Below are positions 22,123 to 33,800 of a stretch of DNA of 64,000 nucleotides, piece after piece. The stretch spans positions 32,976,037-33,040,036 of the forward strand of contig OU015525.1 of assembly GCA_907165065.1 (NCBI GenBank). The letters are read 5' to 3'. The translations under genes were made by a program, and so were the position numbers. Origin of the DNA: Caprimulgus europaeus (Eukaryota; Chordata; Aves; Caprimulgiformes; Caprimulgidae). The notes under the pieces were generated by a model that was not told the DNA's origin, did not search any database, and was given only the letters and a program-made list of their open reading frames with translations. Positions within the stretch are counted from its first letter, which is position 1, and every line of letters begins with the position of its first letter.

Positions 22123-24374
22123 GACAAAAATTAAACCCAGCAACAGAAAAAACACCAGCCTGCTTGTGGCAAATTTGTTTGTAATAGAAGGTGGCTTGTT
22201 CAAGTATCCTTATAAAAAGGGGTAGGTAGAAGTGGGACTCAAGTATTGTATTTATAAACGCCTTTCTGATTAACATGTCATGTTTGCTCAGGTTACTTAG
22301 CTGAAGTTACTGCTTCTGTTACCATCCCCTCTGCAAAGTCAATCCAACAGATTAAATTAAACCTTCTTTTCTTCTGTCTCACATATTAAAAAAAAAAAAA
22401 AATCAGGTGTGTACTGTTTCTGCTATCTGCTGGTAGTGATGGATGAAACAGAAAAAACAGTGTTTGATTTAATCAGATAGCTTAACCTTGCAGGGAGAAG
22501 AAAGACATCTATATAACATATTCATGTGTTTGTTTTATTTTCAGACATATGTGTCTATGCGTAAGTATATATTCTAGACATACAGGTCTATCATGTCTCG
22601 CTTTTTATATTACAGCGGATATATAGAAAAGGCACACTTTACTGTGTTTCCTGTACAAGTCTATTAACGTTTCATTCAGATGTTATTTTGTTAATTTTGC
22701 ATTACATGAAGTAGCTTCCCTGCCTAAAATAATCTGCAGAGAAAAATATGATCAACACATTATAAAGTGAGAACTAAACATTCTGCTTTTCAAGCAAGGC
22801 ACACATCATAAACATTTAACAAGAAGGATTTCTCATCACTTCAGTATATTTTCTGCATCCTGTATTAAGATAATGGTTTCATTTTAACAAGACTTGTGTT
22901 TTCGCAGTTCCATTTTCACCCCCTCATTCTGGTAAACAAGATAGCCCAAATCCTGCAAATACTCACAGGCAAATTTATCACATAATTATGAATTAAAACT
23001 AAACCTATTTGGAAATAATTTCAGTAATGAGTTAAAAGTTGCACACTATCAAAACAATCACAATATTTGTTGTCTATTTTTCTTTTGCAAAAAGTTACTT
23101 AACTGTCTGCCTCAATAGATATATTATGTAGATCTAAACCCTGAGATTCACAGAAAAATGCATACTGCGTCCTTCCTTCATTCATTTGGAAATGGGAAGG
23201 GGATTGCATCATGAGCAGGCTGTTTCAATTATATTTTGATTTTTTTTTTTTGCCATTTGAAAGATAGCATGTTACAAATCATGTCAGAATATTTTTCCTG
23301 CTGGACTTTTATATCTATCCAACAGTCAAAATATTATTTGTGAAGCGTGAACATTTTAATAACTATTCTTCTGGTTTTGTGAGCTAGTTGACACTGTATA
23401 ATAGCAGAAAAATGAAACTGTGTTGAAGATTTATCAGAACAAAACACTGGAAATGATGAATCACAAGTAATGAAGCAGGAGCTAAAGAAGAAAAAATGTA
23501 CAAGTTTTTGCTTGATTGAAGAAATGCTAATACATATTAGTATGTAAGTTGTGACACCCTGATACATATGTACAGATACAGCAGTATTTTATAATCAAAA
23601 TAATGCAGTAAGAAACAATCCCTGGAAACAAAATTTGAAGACCTCATTATCTGTGTGGTGTTAACCTGATCAGTGCAGGCACTGAGTGAGTGCCTGGGGT
23701 CACAGCAAGGTCAGTGTAGGAATAAAAATTGCACACCGGGTCTGGGCGCGAGAGCTACAAAATATGGTTTGGAATTGTGGCCATCAGTGAAAAAGAGGAG
23801 AAGATGGCATATAACTTTACTGAGAAAGCTCAGGATTTGGTGAGAATTCATAAAATGGGGAGTTGCAATTGCTGTAAGCTGATTGCTTAACTCTGAAGCA
23901 CTGTGAAGCAGTGAAATGTGCAACTATTTGCTCCCCTGCTACTGAATATCCTTTGAAATTGAAGATCAGGGTTAGAGCTACAGAGGACAGACTAGAGGAG
24001 TAAATGGCTAGCCCTGGTTAGGAGACTCTACTAGGGTCAGATATTCAAACTGAATTAAATCCATCCATCCTCTTATGCACTCAGAAGAGAAGCAGTCTGA
24101 CCCTCCACCATTTTATATTTACCATGTGCTAAGTAGGTGCAAAAGATCTAAGGGGAAAGAACTGCATTTATTAGCATTTTCAATCCACTTTTATGTGCCA
24201 TAGCAAGTGTTACTATCTTCTGAGGCTGAACACATACTCTGAGACAAAATATTATAATGTCTTAACGGATTGGATGGCTGTCTTCTTATTGCCAGCCCTT
24301 ATTTTGAACTGGACATATGCTGAACAGGACTGATAGCTTAAAACATCAAGAAGGTATTTATCTCATTTCTGAGA

Positions 24375-24824
24375 AACAGGGCCACAAAAATATTCAGAGG
24401 GATGAAATACCTCTTCTGTGAAGAAAGGCTGAGAGAGTTGGTGTTATTCAGTATGGAGAAGCAAGGCTCCAGGGACACCTTATTGTGGCCTTTCAATTCT
24501 TGAAGGAGGCTTATAAGAAATATGGGGACTGACTTTTTAGCATGGCCTGTAGTGACAGGAAAAGGGTTAATGTTTTTAAAATAAAGGAGAGTAAATTTAG
24601 ACTAGATGTAAGGAAGAAATTTTTTACAATGGGAGTGGTGAAACACTGGAAGAGGTTGCCCAGAGAGGTGGTATATGCCCCATCCATGGAAACAGTCAAG
24701 GTCAAGTAGGATGGGGCTCTGAGCAACCTGATCTAGTTGAAGATGTCCCTGCTCACTCCAGGGGAAGTTGGACTAGTTGACCCTGAAAAGTCCTTTCCAA
24801 CCCAAACCATTCTATGATTCTATG
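24375..24824 (+). mobile_element. CR1 LINE 3' end (old subfamily)
   Basis: Plus-strand CR1. Decayed ORF2 C-terminal codons are legible: EERLRELVLFSMEKQGSRDTL at about 24420-24480, then LDVRKKFFTMGVVKHWKRL-like sequence at 24600-24660 and PREVVYAPSMETVK-like sequence to about 24700. The typical 3' untranslated segment follows (GACTAGTTGACC..., TTCCAACCCAAACC) and two ATTCTATG octamers end it at about 24824. Stops and indels are present. It lies about 150 bp from an opposite-strand CR1. Confidence 0.92.
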
Positions 24825-24970
24825 AAATATGAAGGCCTCATCTGCTGTATATTTCCTTTCCTAAAGAATACACTTTCTACCATCAGCACCTCTTTTCCTC
24901 TAGGACTACCACATGTACCAGGTGTACTATGGTCTATTTATTATCTCGGGAACATTTTTTCATCTGATTT

Positions 24971-26063
24971 CACAGAATCACAGAATCACAGAATATTAGG
25001 GATTGGAAGGGACCTCGAAAGATCATCTAGTCCAATCCCCCTGCTGGAGCAGGAACACCTAGATGAGTTCGCACAGGAAGGCGTCCAGGCGGGTCTTGAA
25101 TGTATCCAGAGAAGGAGACTCCACAACCTCCCTGGGCAGCCTGTTCCAGTGCTCTGTCACCCTTACTGTAAAGAAGTTCTTCCTCAAATTTAAGCGGAAC
25201 CTCCTGTGTTCCAGCTTACACCCATTGCCCCTTGTCCTATCATTGGTCATCACTGCAAAGAGCCTGGCCCCATCCTCCTGACACTCACCATTCAAATATT
25301 TATAAACATTAATCAGGTCCCCCCTCAGTCTCCTCTTCTCCAAGCTAAAGAGCCCCAGATCCCTCAGCCTTTCCTCATAAGGGAGATGTTCCACTCCCTT
25401 AATCATTTTGGTGGCTCTTCGCTGGACTCTCTCAAGCAGCTCCCTGTCCTTCTTGAACTGTGGGGCCCAGAACTGGACACAATATTCCAGATGTGGCCTC
25501 ACCAGGGCAGAGTAAAGGGGAAGAAGAACCTCTCTTGACCTACTGACTACACCCCTTCTAATGCACCCCAGGATGCCATTGGCCTTCCTGGCCACAAGGG
25601 CACAGTGCTGGCTCATGGTCATCCTGCTGTCCACCAGGACTCCCAGATCCCTTTCCCCTTCACTGCTCTCTAGGAGATCATTTCCTAACCTATACTGGAA
25701 CCTGGGGTTGTTCCTGCCCAGGTGCAACACCCTACACTTGCCCTTATTATATTTCATCAAGTTTTTCCCTGCCCAGCTCTCCAGCCTGTCCAGGTCTCTC
25801 TGGATGGCAGCACAGCCTTCTGGAGTGTCAGCCACTCCTCCCAGCTTGGTATCATCAGCAAACTTGCTGACAGTGCATTCAATTCCCTCATCCAGGTCAT
25901 TTATGAATATATTGAATAATACTGGTCCTAGTACTGACCCCTGAGGGACTTCACTAGACACAGGTCTCCAACTAGACTCCGCCCCATTGACCACTACTCT
26001 CTGGCTTCTTCCCACCAGCCAGTTAATAATCCATCTCACTACCTGCTCATCTAATCCACAATT
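24971..26063 (-). mobile_element. CR1 LINE, 5'-truncated, relatively young copy
   Basis: The minus-strand 3' terminus at 24971 consists of near-perfect tandem ATTCTGTG octamers (CACAGAAT on the plus strand). The body matches the copy at 49061-50390 almost base for base. Homology stops at about 26063, where the other copy continues with AAGTGTGGATTGG-type sequence, so this is the 5' truncation point. The junction carries a hairpin and a short duplication (separate entry). Confidence 0.95.
25059..26063 (-). pseudogene. CR1 ORF2 reverse transcriptase, C-terminal two-thirds, open frame
   Basis: About 335 uninterrupted codons of the CR1 RT and C-terminal region; the N-terminal endonuclease, fingers and motif A are missing by truncation. 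Visible in order: [39 protein letters not shown] (motif B region; the usual SGVPQG Gly is Glu), [20 protein letters not shown] (active-site FADD intact), [107 protein letters not shown] and a natural stop just after CELI. The enzyme copies its own RNA at nicked target DNA. This fragment cannot be autonomous. The lack of any stop suggests recent insertion. The open frame extends to 26090 only by running into non-CR1 flank. Confidence 0.95.
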
Positions 26064-26105
26064 AGATGAGCATCTTACATTTCTAATCACATCTTACATT
26101 TCTAA
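26046..26105. repeat. Hairpin plus direct duplication at the CR1 5' junction
   Basis: CTCATCTAAT (26046-26055) and ATTAGATGAG (26061-26070) form a perfect 10-bp inverted repeat around a 5-base loop. They are followed at once by two copies of CATCTTACATTTCTAA (26071-26086 and 26090-26105). The CR1 homology ends inside the left part of this structure. Confidence 0.85.
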
Positions 26106-26672
26106 ATAATGTCCCCCCACCTTTTCCCAAATGGAAAAGTGTTCCATAAATTCTCTTCCATATCAAAGCAAAGAGAAAAGCAATACTTAAGGATGGCTGC
26201 AGCAAGTCCTTTTCCCAGCAGTGCAATGCAGCAGCATCACTCATTGCTGCACCTGCCAGTGGATCTAACCTCCGTGAGGCACAAGAGTTCAGAATTGGGC
26301 TGGAGGTGCTAAATGTAAAACTTCACTGTTGGTTGTAGGTACTGACTAAAACTCTGAACTGTGTGAAACTATAAGAATAGCTTTCCCAAAAATTCAAAAT
26401 TCATTAAAATATCACAAATGAGTCATAAGACTCAAAGAAAATAAAACCTTGATTGCTAGAGGAGAAAAGTAGGAGAAAGGAAAAAATATTATTTTAATTA
26501 AAAGCCACAAAAAATGTTCTGAACACAATTTTTTACCTGTGAACTGAAAACCATGCCACTCATCTTTTTCATGAGACTTCAGGTATATACACACTATATG
26601 CTGCAATGCAGTGTAAACAAGACAAATCTAACCTGCGTTCTGGGAGCAGTCTTTCCATGTTAGGAAAATAGA
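26106..26672. other. Spacer between two CR1 copies
   Basis: About 570 bp with no recognised gene or repeat. The 26180-26290 part is GC-richer (CAGCAGTGCAATGCAGCAGC...) but unassigned. Confidence 0.55.
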
Positions 26673-27141
26673 TCATAGAATCCTTTAGGTTGGAAAAGAC
26701 CTTTAAGATCATTGAGTCCAACCACAAACCTAACACTACCAAGTCTAGCACTAAACTATGTCCTTAAGCACCACATCTACACACTTTTGGATACCTCTAG
26801 GGATGGTGCCTCCACCACTTCCTTGGGCAGCCTGTTCCAGTGAATAAACTTTTCCTAATATGCAACCTAAACATCCTGGTGCAACTTGAGGTTGTTTCCT
26901 TTGTCCTATCACTTGAGAGAAGAAACTGCGACCCATCTCGGTACAATCTCCTTTCAGGTAGTTGTAGAGAGCAGTAAGTCTCCCCCCAGCCTCCTTTTCT
27001 CCAGGCTAAATAACTCCAGTTCTCTCAGCCACTCCTCATAAGACTTGAGCTCTAGCCCTTTCACTACCTTCGTTGCCCTTCTGTGGACACACTCCAGCAC
27101 CTCAATGTCTCTATTGTAGTGAGGGGCCCATGAAAACTGCA
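26673..27141 (-). mobile_element. CR1 LINE 3' end with ORF2 remnant
   Basis: Minus-strand CR1: the 3' terminus TCATAGAATC lies at 26673, then TTAGGTTGGAAAAGACC and ATTGAGTCCAACC, hallmarks of an older CR1 3' untranslated region. ORF2 codons further up read [40 protein letters not shown] and [10 protein letters not shown] (about 26954-27130). Compared with other copies there is a deletion in the ...NRLP... region near 26840. The copy ends at about 27141, inside the QFWAP segment. Confidence 0.93.
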
Positions 27142-30100
27142 AAACACAAAGTTGTAATAGCCTATTGTTATATCTGAACAGACATATTCCTTTGCATCTA
27201 CTTGAGTGGGCTAGGTCTAAAGGATTATTTTGTTCTAATGGATATTATGTTTATATAGTAACCAGCACATAATATACACAAGCTTTATAATACTACTATA
27301 ATACTACTTTCAATATCTAATGTGTACTGTACCATGTACTGAGGTATCTGAAAACAATTTTACAACCAGAAACTAGGCACAAAGCACTCCTACTGATGTG
27401 GAATGAGAAAACATTTCCTATTCTCCCATTGAAAATCCTGAAGTACAGAATGGCTAAGCAACACATTTTCCAAAGGGGTTCTTGGATTAATGTTTATGGG
27501 TTTTCGCGTGTCTGACCCTAAAACATGCCTGGAAAAGTATCAGAGAGAAGTTTTGGGTTCTGAAAAACTTAGGAAGAAAGTTGTAAAAATTTCTACCAGT
27601 CAGATGAAACAAGCTTTTCTGGTATAAAAAGTGTAAATCTGTGTTCTGATGCTTTGCTGACTTCAGTATTCGCAAAACAGGTTTGTTTGGATTAATATAT
27701 TTATCCATTTAATATTACCTGCTTCCAGCTGATACTCTCTTACACATTTAATTAGCCAATTTAATTTATTAGCATGTTTGCTTGTAATTGTTAATGACTA
27801 CATAATCCAGACTACACTGGGCTTTCAGTGTGCTATGCGCTATTCAAATTTATACTTACAGACAACCCAGTTCTACGGACATATTGATAGTCTAAATACT
27901 CACAGGAGAGACAAGATGAGAAGAGTCATAGGGATACAAAGAAGTAAGCCTTTCCCAAGCCATTTAGAAAGGTAATGATAGACCTGCAAAGAAAACTTGC
28001 CTTTTCCATCCCCAGTAAAGAAGTCTATTCACTTAACTTTTTGGCCTTTAGTTTCTTTTTCTAGTCAGCTGATTTAAGGACAGGTGATTGAAGAGAGGCT
28101 GCTATACCTTCAAGTATAGATGGAAGAGGCAGAATATGGAAAGCTACATTAGAACATGAGAGGTCTGCAAGCAAAGCACTCAAAAGTAATGATATGGCAC
28201 AGAGTAATTTTCATGACATTGTATTCCATTCTTATGTGAACTCATACTTCTTTTCCCTTCATTGTTAAAAGAAAAAAGTATTCAACAGTACTTTTTATGC
28301 CTATTGTTCAAAACTGTGGTTCCTGTATTTCATACTGGCCAAGCCCTGCATTGGGTAAAAATTTTACTTTCTATCTTAGATTTTCATTTGGTGCTCCATT
28401 AGCTTTTAGTTTACTTCATAAAGCTTTCTATACTACGTGTAAAATAATCCCTGTTTTACCGAGAAGTGTTTATGATTTCCCATTTTTCTAACAAGTATCT
28501 GAAATGGAGACATCCTTAGGAACTCCCAGCAAGCCATACACAAAGACCCTGGCAAAGAAAGAGATAAAAGCCAGATGTCCGTGAAACCAAGAAACTCATC
28601 TCTACCTTGCAGATGATCCTTATTCCATTCACTGCACTATTTCAGTGCAAGAGGTAGTAGACATCATTCTGTTTCACAAGATATCATTCAGACATTACAG
28701 AGTATGACACACAATACTCTATATATCATAGCAATTCACTCTGTAGCTTAGACTTATTTGACACCATGTGTGTTCAGTGAATGAGGTAGTGATCCCACAG
28801 AAATAATATACTGTTGCTGCATAATTAAGAATGTTACTGCGATGCAGATACCACAAGTGATTATATAAAATAACCCAAAGAGCTTCAGTTTTTATATTTT
28901 CTGGCTTTTTGATGATTCATTTGGGTTATGTCTAAATATTACAATGAAGCAATATGTTAGACATCCTCGAGCAGGTAAGTTTACAATTACTTGAAGCAGT
29001 GCAGCCTCTGAAGCATGGCACTGCACCTGGGTAATTAGCTCAGGCGTAACCTCAGTCTGAAGCAGCTTTATTGCTTCCAGTTCCAGAGTTAGGTCATTTA
29101 GTGACTGCTTAGAAATTGCTCCAACAGGTACATGTTTACATTTTCTTTTCTGTGGGAGGGAGGGAAGAAGAAAATACTCCTTTGTACCAAGACTGAAGTA
29201 GGTAGGCAGGTATTCTCACTGCCTTCTACAGAATTTGGAGGGAATCAGAACATCCCCCAAGCCCTGTCTCCTCAGTGATTCATATCCCACCATTTCCTGT
29301 TAAAGCTGAAATTCCACTGAACCTTGTTGCATGTGCATATGCACATCTAGCAGAATCCTGAAACACCATGTATTCAATGGAAATTTCCTGTCAGTTTATA
29401 TATGTTGTCAGAGCTAGCTATAATAAAGAAACCACAAGTTATTTGCTTTAATCTTCAACAGAACACCACGGTTTTGGCAGGAGATACTTTCATCAGAAAG
29501 TTTATAACCACCAGTTGTGGATGTTTTCAGCTAACAGACATATGTCAAAGATAAATACAGTTTAATTATAGCATGTGTGTTTATTCTTTATTACTGAATT
29601 TGATTTTCACTAAACATATTTAGTAACCAAGGAAAAATAATATATTCGTCTAATTAGCATCATCAACTTATAATTAATTCAGTTAGCTCTCAGCCTTGTT
29701 CATTCCCTGGAAAAAAATTTCACAAACTACTCACATACATACCTTACTTTTTCAGGATAAAACACTGGAGTAAGCAGCTGACACAGAACGTGCTTATTAA
29801 GCAATATACTTTAAAACATATTTTGCAAGGATAATCTTTTCAAATACCAGAGCTCTAACTTCTCCCACAGTTTAACTGCTGCTTCTCCGTCTTTGAAGCC
29901 GCTACTGCTTCTAATGCTACAAAACTTCTCCAAGTTCACAACATTTAATTCTATTAAAAAAAAAAAACAAACAAACAAACAAAAAAACCCCAAAAATGAG
30001 AAGATGCTATCCTATGGAAAAGAAAAATACTTCAAAAATCCATATAAAAAACTTGAATCTCAGATTGGAGTTTCCATACTGACTATTTACTTTCTTCCTT

Positions 30101-30761
30101 ATATTTCCAAAAGAAACATATTGCACTATTGCACTGGTAGAATGACAAAAACAATGCTGCATTCTATGTCTTCACAATTATCCTTTTGTCCCTTTATAAA
30201 ACACAAGCCAAAGAAAATTGAGGCATACAAAAATAGGGGAAACTTTCAATCCGCAAAATAATTTGCCATGCATACTTCTGTGCATTCAAATCACTTACAA
30301 CTTTGCAGGGAACTGAAGAATTCAGTAACATTATTTAGGTTTTAACATTATTGGAAAGGCTTAATTCAACCTTTTTGTTGGGTGGGCCAAGTGAGCTGTT
30401 TTAACAGATCTGAGTCATCTGCTCTGTACCTTGAGTTTGCTGCCGCAATCAATGTGTATATTTTACTAAGATTTTAAAATTATAATAATTTACACCACTA
30501 TTTTAGACAGGAAGGGACAATCTGTCTCATCAAACCAAGTTTCTGCTGTCACAAACAGATATAATTTATAATCTTGTTCATTTACTGGTGTCTTAGCTGC
30601 TTACCTACTATTCCTCTCATCAGAGGTGAATTTCAGAATCTGTGAATGTTAGAAACCACCCTACTATTTCCAGGCAAAACTTTTTCAGGGCCAGTTAACA
30701 ACACTGACACTCAGTTATAACAGCTCCTCTGTCTGCCTGGTGTTTAAAACTTCTAGTGTTT
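27142..30761. other. AT-rich non-coding stretch
   Basis: No gene recognised. (AAAC)n-like low complexity lies at about 29955-29985, which inflates a lysine-rich plus-strand frame there (about 29893-30261). The 28970-29130 part is of more even composition and reads like ordinary unique sequence. Confidence 0.55.
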
Positions 30762-30890
30762 TTATGTCAAAGTATCGTATGTTCAGCCTTCATTTTTCTA
30801 GGCTAAAGAATCTAAGCTTTTTCAGCATTTCCTCTTCTTCCCCCAATCATCCTAGTAACCTTCCTCTGTACCTGTTCCAGTCCGAATTCT
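30762..30890 (-). mobile_element. Ancient CR1-like LINE scrap
   Basis: On the minus strand FGLEQVQRKVTRMIGG (30840-30890) matches the [15 protein letters not shown] segment of CR1 ORF2. A few bases on, the sequence corresponds to LFSLEKRRL (TTCTTTAGCCTAGAAAAATG). The plus strand shows the familiar complementary phrase TTTTTCTAGGCTAAAGAATC. It is heavily decayed, with stops and indels. Confidence 0.65.
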
Positions 30891-33800
30891 TTCCAAAACA
30901 AAAATTGATCCTCAGCAATTAGTTTTGTTATGGTTTAGGCCCCTGTTGTACTCTTTGCAGCCTTCTGAGATAAAAGTACTACATAATGTGGGGTTTTTTT
31001 AATTAATAGTGTACCTTCTCTGATTTGCTAGCAAGTCCTTTGATGGTACTTACAATTCCACATGCTACCTTTTCTGTCAGTTTCATGATTCCCCAAATAT
31101 GCATTGTTCCTTGATAAATGCAGCATAAGACTCACACTTACCTTGAAAGATACTTCCAATGCAGGCAGTACAAAGAGAGAAGCTGAGGAGAGGAAAAGAA
31201 ATAATACTCCAAGGTGATATTTAGGGGATCCGAATGCTGAAGGAGATGCACTAACCATAGAACAACACACAAAATGTATTAAAATTATCTGAAATTATGA
31301 AAATGATGCCTGTGTACATCCCATATACAGATTTCTGCAATCTTTTCTCCACAGCAAAAATACATCTGCAGGAAGAGTAGCAGGTGGTTTCTGGGAGGAG
31401 GGCCAGGAACAGAGACTTGCAAACAGACTGAAAATAAAAGTGGGAGGCAGCCACTTTAGTGCAGCAAAGATACTCTCTCATGTTTGTTTTTATAGGTCCA
31501 GGCATCTAACCTTTTTCAGCTGGATGGCAGCTGGCCTCTCTAAAACAGCTTTAAATCAATGTATCAGTTAAGAGGTTCAATGTCTTAGGGGGGTAGAGGT
31601 GCCTGAAGGTTCGCAAGGCAAGATCCACATAGCAATCCCAAGGCTGTGCAATCAAAACTCTTGCGGCACCATACACTCTCACTGACACACCTTTCCCCTA
31701 ATAACCTCTAGCTTTAAGATGTTTATCCTTACACTTTCAAAGTCCAGCAAAGGACATTAACCTCTCAGTAGAATGCCATTAAAATGTTGTATACCACTTT
31801 GAAAACCTAGAGTGGTAGAGTTTTAGTGTCAATAACCAATTTTTCTTCTTGTAAGATATAATTGCCATGCTCTTTGGGACATAGTTCCAGCATTTCTTAC
31901 ATCTTCATTAATTACCTAGTGTAATTTTAAAATTTATAATGTCACATTATATGAAATACAGGCTGTAAAACCCTACTGTTTATAAATCCAGCTTGTGTCT
32001 GCTCATGCTGTCACATGCCTGTAAGTCTCAGAATGAATCTGTGTTTTATTTGTAGAAAGAATTCATATTTTTATGACTTTCAAATGTTGAGAATCACACC
32101 TTCTGCACAGTATTTTGTTTATTTTTATACATTTATTGGCTTTTGTTTCCCAAAATAGGATCTGCTTAAATCGGGGGATGGGGGGCGAAGGCAACTTATT
32201 TGGTTGTTTTATTTAATAAAAATTTAAAACTAAAAGCTGCTTAGCCACAAGGGAAGCAACACAGAGCAGCAGTAGAGACAGTAGCCTCTATTTTTAAAGC
32301 ACTAGCTTTAAAACTCTAGCTTTAAGTAATACTTCCCCTTGTGACCAGCCTGCTTTCAACTTTTCCATTATATTAAAAGAGCTAAATCGAGGGTATTCCA
32401 TGAGTCTAATTTGGAGTTCAGTTGTTGTTGTTTTTAACTAAAAAAGGAAAGTCAGAAGTGGTTTAGTCATCAGGGAAGCAGTACATGAAGTTAAGTTGGG
32501 GTTAACCCATACTGTGCTGGGACTACAAAGTATTTGAATAACGTTTGTGATGTGTGAAGTGTTTGATTATGGAAACATGCCAGAAAGTGAGAATATCTGT
32601 GGCAGTAAGTAAAGTGCTTTAGCTCTTTGCTTATTCAATTGTTATTTCAAAACACTTATTTTAAAAATTCATTAAAAGTACAGTCTTAAAATGTTGCTGA
32701 AATGCATTTGCTCTCATCTGATTTGTTCTTTCCTCATCTTAGAAATACTGTAAAATATATATTCATCCTAGCAATCTGGAACTAACTATAAAGAACATGT
32801 TCTCAAAGCTTCATAGACACATAGATAATTCTGTACTAGAAGTATTATTTTAGGAGGTAAAAAGAAGGTATAATTAACAGATAGTTTTGTCATCATCCTG
32901 TAATTTCAAAATAGCTATTTGCAACAGCAGAATTTGCAATGGCTTAGGCTTCTGCTCACACAATGATTCTGAGCCAGTGGGTACAGAAATGGATTGGAAC
33001 CTCACCAAGGATATATTGGAACTAACTGTAACTGTGCAGAGCAACTATACACATCCCGGTGAAGTTCAGAAAAACACCCATTTGAGAAGTAAGCAGTAAC
33101 TATGAATTCTTTTACTTTTGATCACTTACCTACAGTGTCTGCTTACATTGCTTGAAACATCCATCATCAAATGTACAATGCAGGCAGTGAAAATTTTGAT
33201 ATAAGCAATTGTTTCTAATAGATGCCTTTTCCCTGTATATCAATTCATTGGTATCTGAAATAGCATACTAAGAAGAAGCTGCAAGCACATTCTGTTAGAC
33301 ATAGGGGTGACACGAGTTAATTTCATTGCTGTCAGGAGATATCTTGATGGGTATATATTGTGCGTTATCATGAGTTACCACAGCTGCAAGGGATTATTTC
33401 TTCTACTAATAATGGCATAATAGAATACCATAACTTGTCACAAGATTTCAAGTCAGCTATGAAATTAACCTATTTCATCACTTAAAAAAAAGGTCTCTAC
33501 AGATGATTTTTTTTTCCCCTTTTTAAACGGGACTTTTGTGCTCTTGTAAATAGCAGTTATGAAAGTTTCAAGAAACTGTTGAATAGCTTCATTTCTTGAA
33601 TTAACCTTGCATGTAGTTTCTAAAACTCACCCATCTTATTCTGTGTTTACAGATAATGTGAATCACATCAAAATTTTATAGGAAATTAACAATTAATATT
33701 AAACCAATAGCAAGTAAAGGAGTAAAATCTATCCTCTGGCCTGTGCCCCATTCCCTAAAGGTAACATCCAGGTTTCTTGCAGCATCCGCTGGAGGCCATC

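Larger units (their letters stand above)
15001..24374. other. Mostly anonymous AT-rich DNA
   Basis: Apart from the exon-like segments, tRNA-like patch and low-complexity tract listed separately, I see no gene. Local curiosities: a T11/A13 self-complementary run at 15316-15339, a G/T-rich run at about 16978-17012 that doubles as the polypyrimidine tract of the 17032 acceptor, A runs near 20127 and 22388, and a T run near 23241. Confidence 0.5.

Noticed and set aside
21921..22276. Overlapping hydrophobic minus-strand frames resembling membrane segments
   Set aside because: They are translations of the (CCAAA)n low-complexity tract in three frames.
25206..25944. Plus-strand frames of 65-127 codons within the CR1 copy (similar ones at 49171-50022)
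   Set aside because: Antisense shadows of the CR1 ORF2 reading frame.
29893..30261. 122-codon plus-strand frame, Lys-rich
   Set aside because: Its middle is read from an (AAAC)n/A-rich low-complexity tract; the rest has no recognisable domain.
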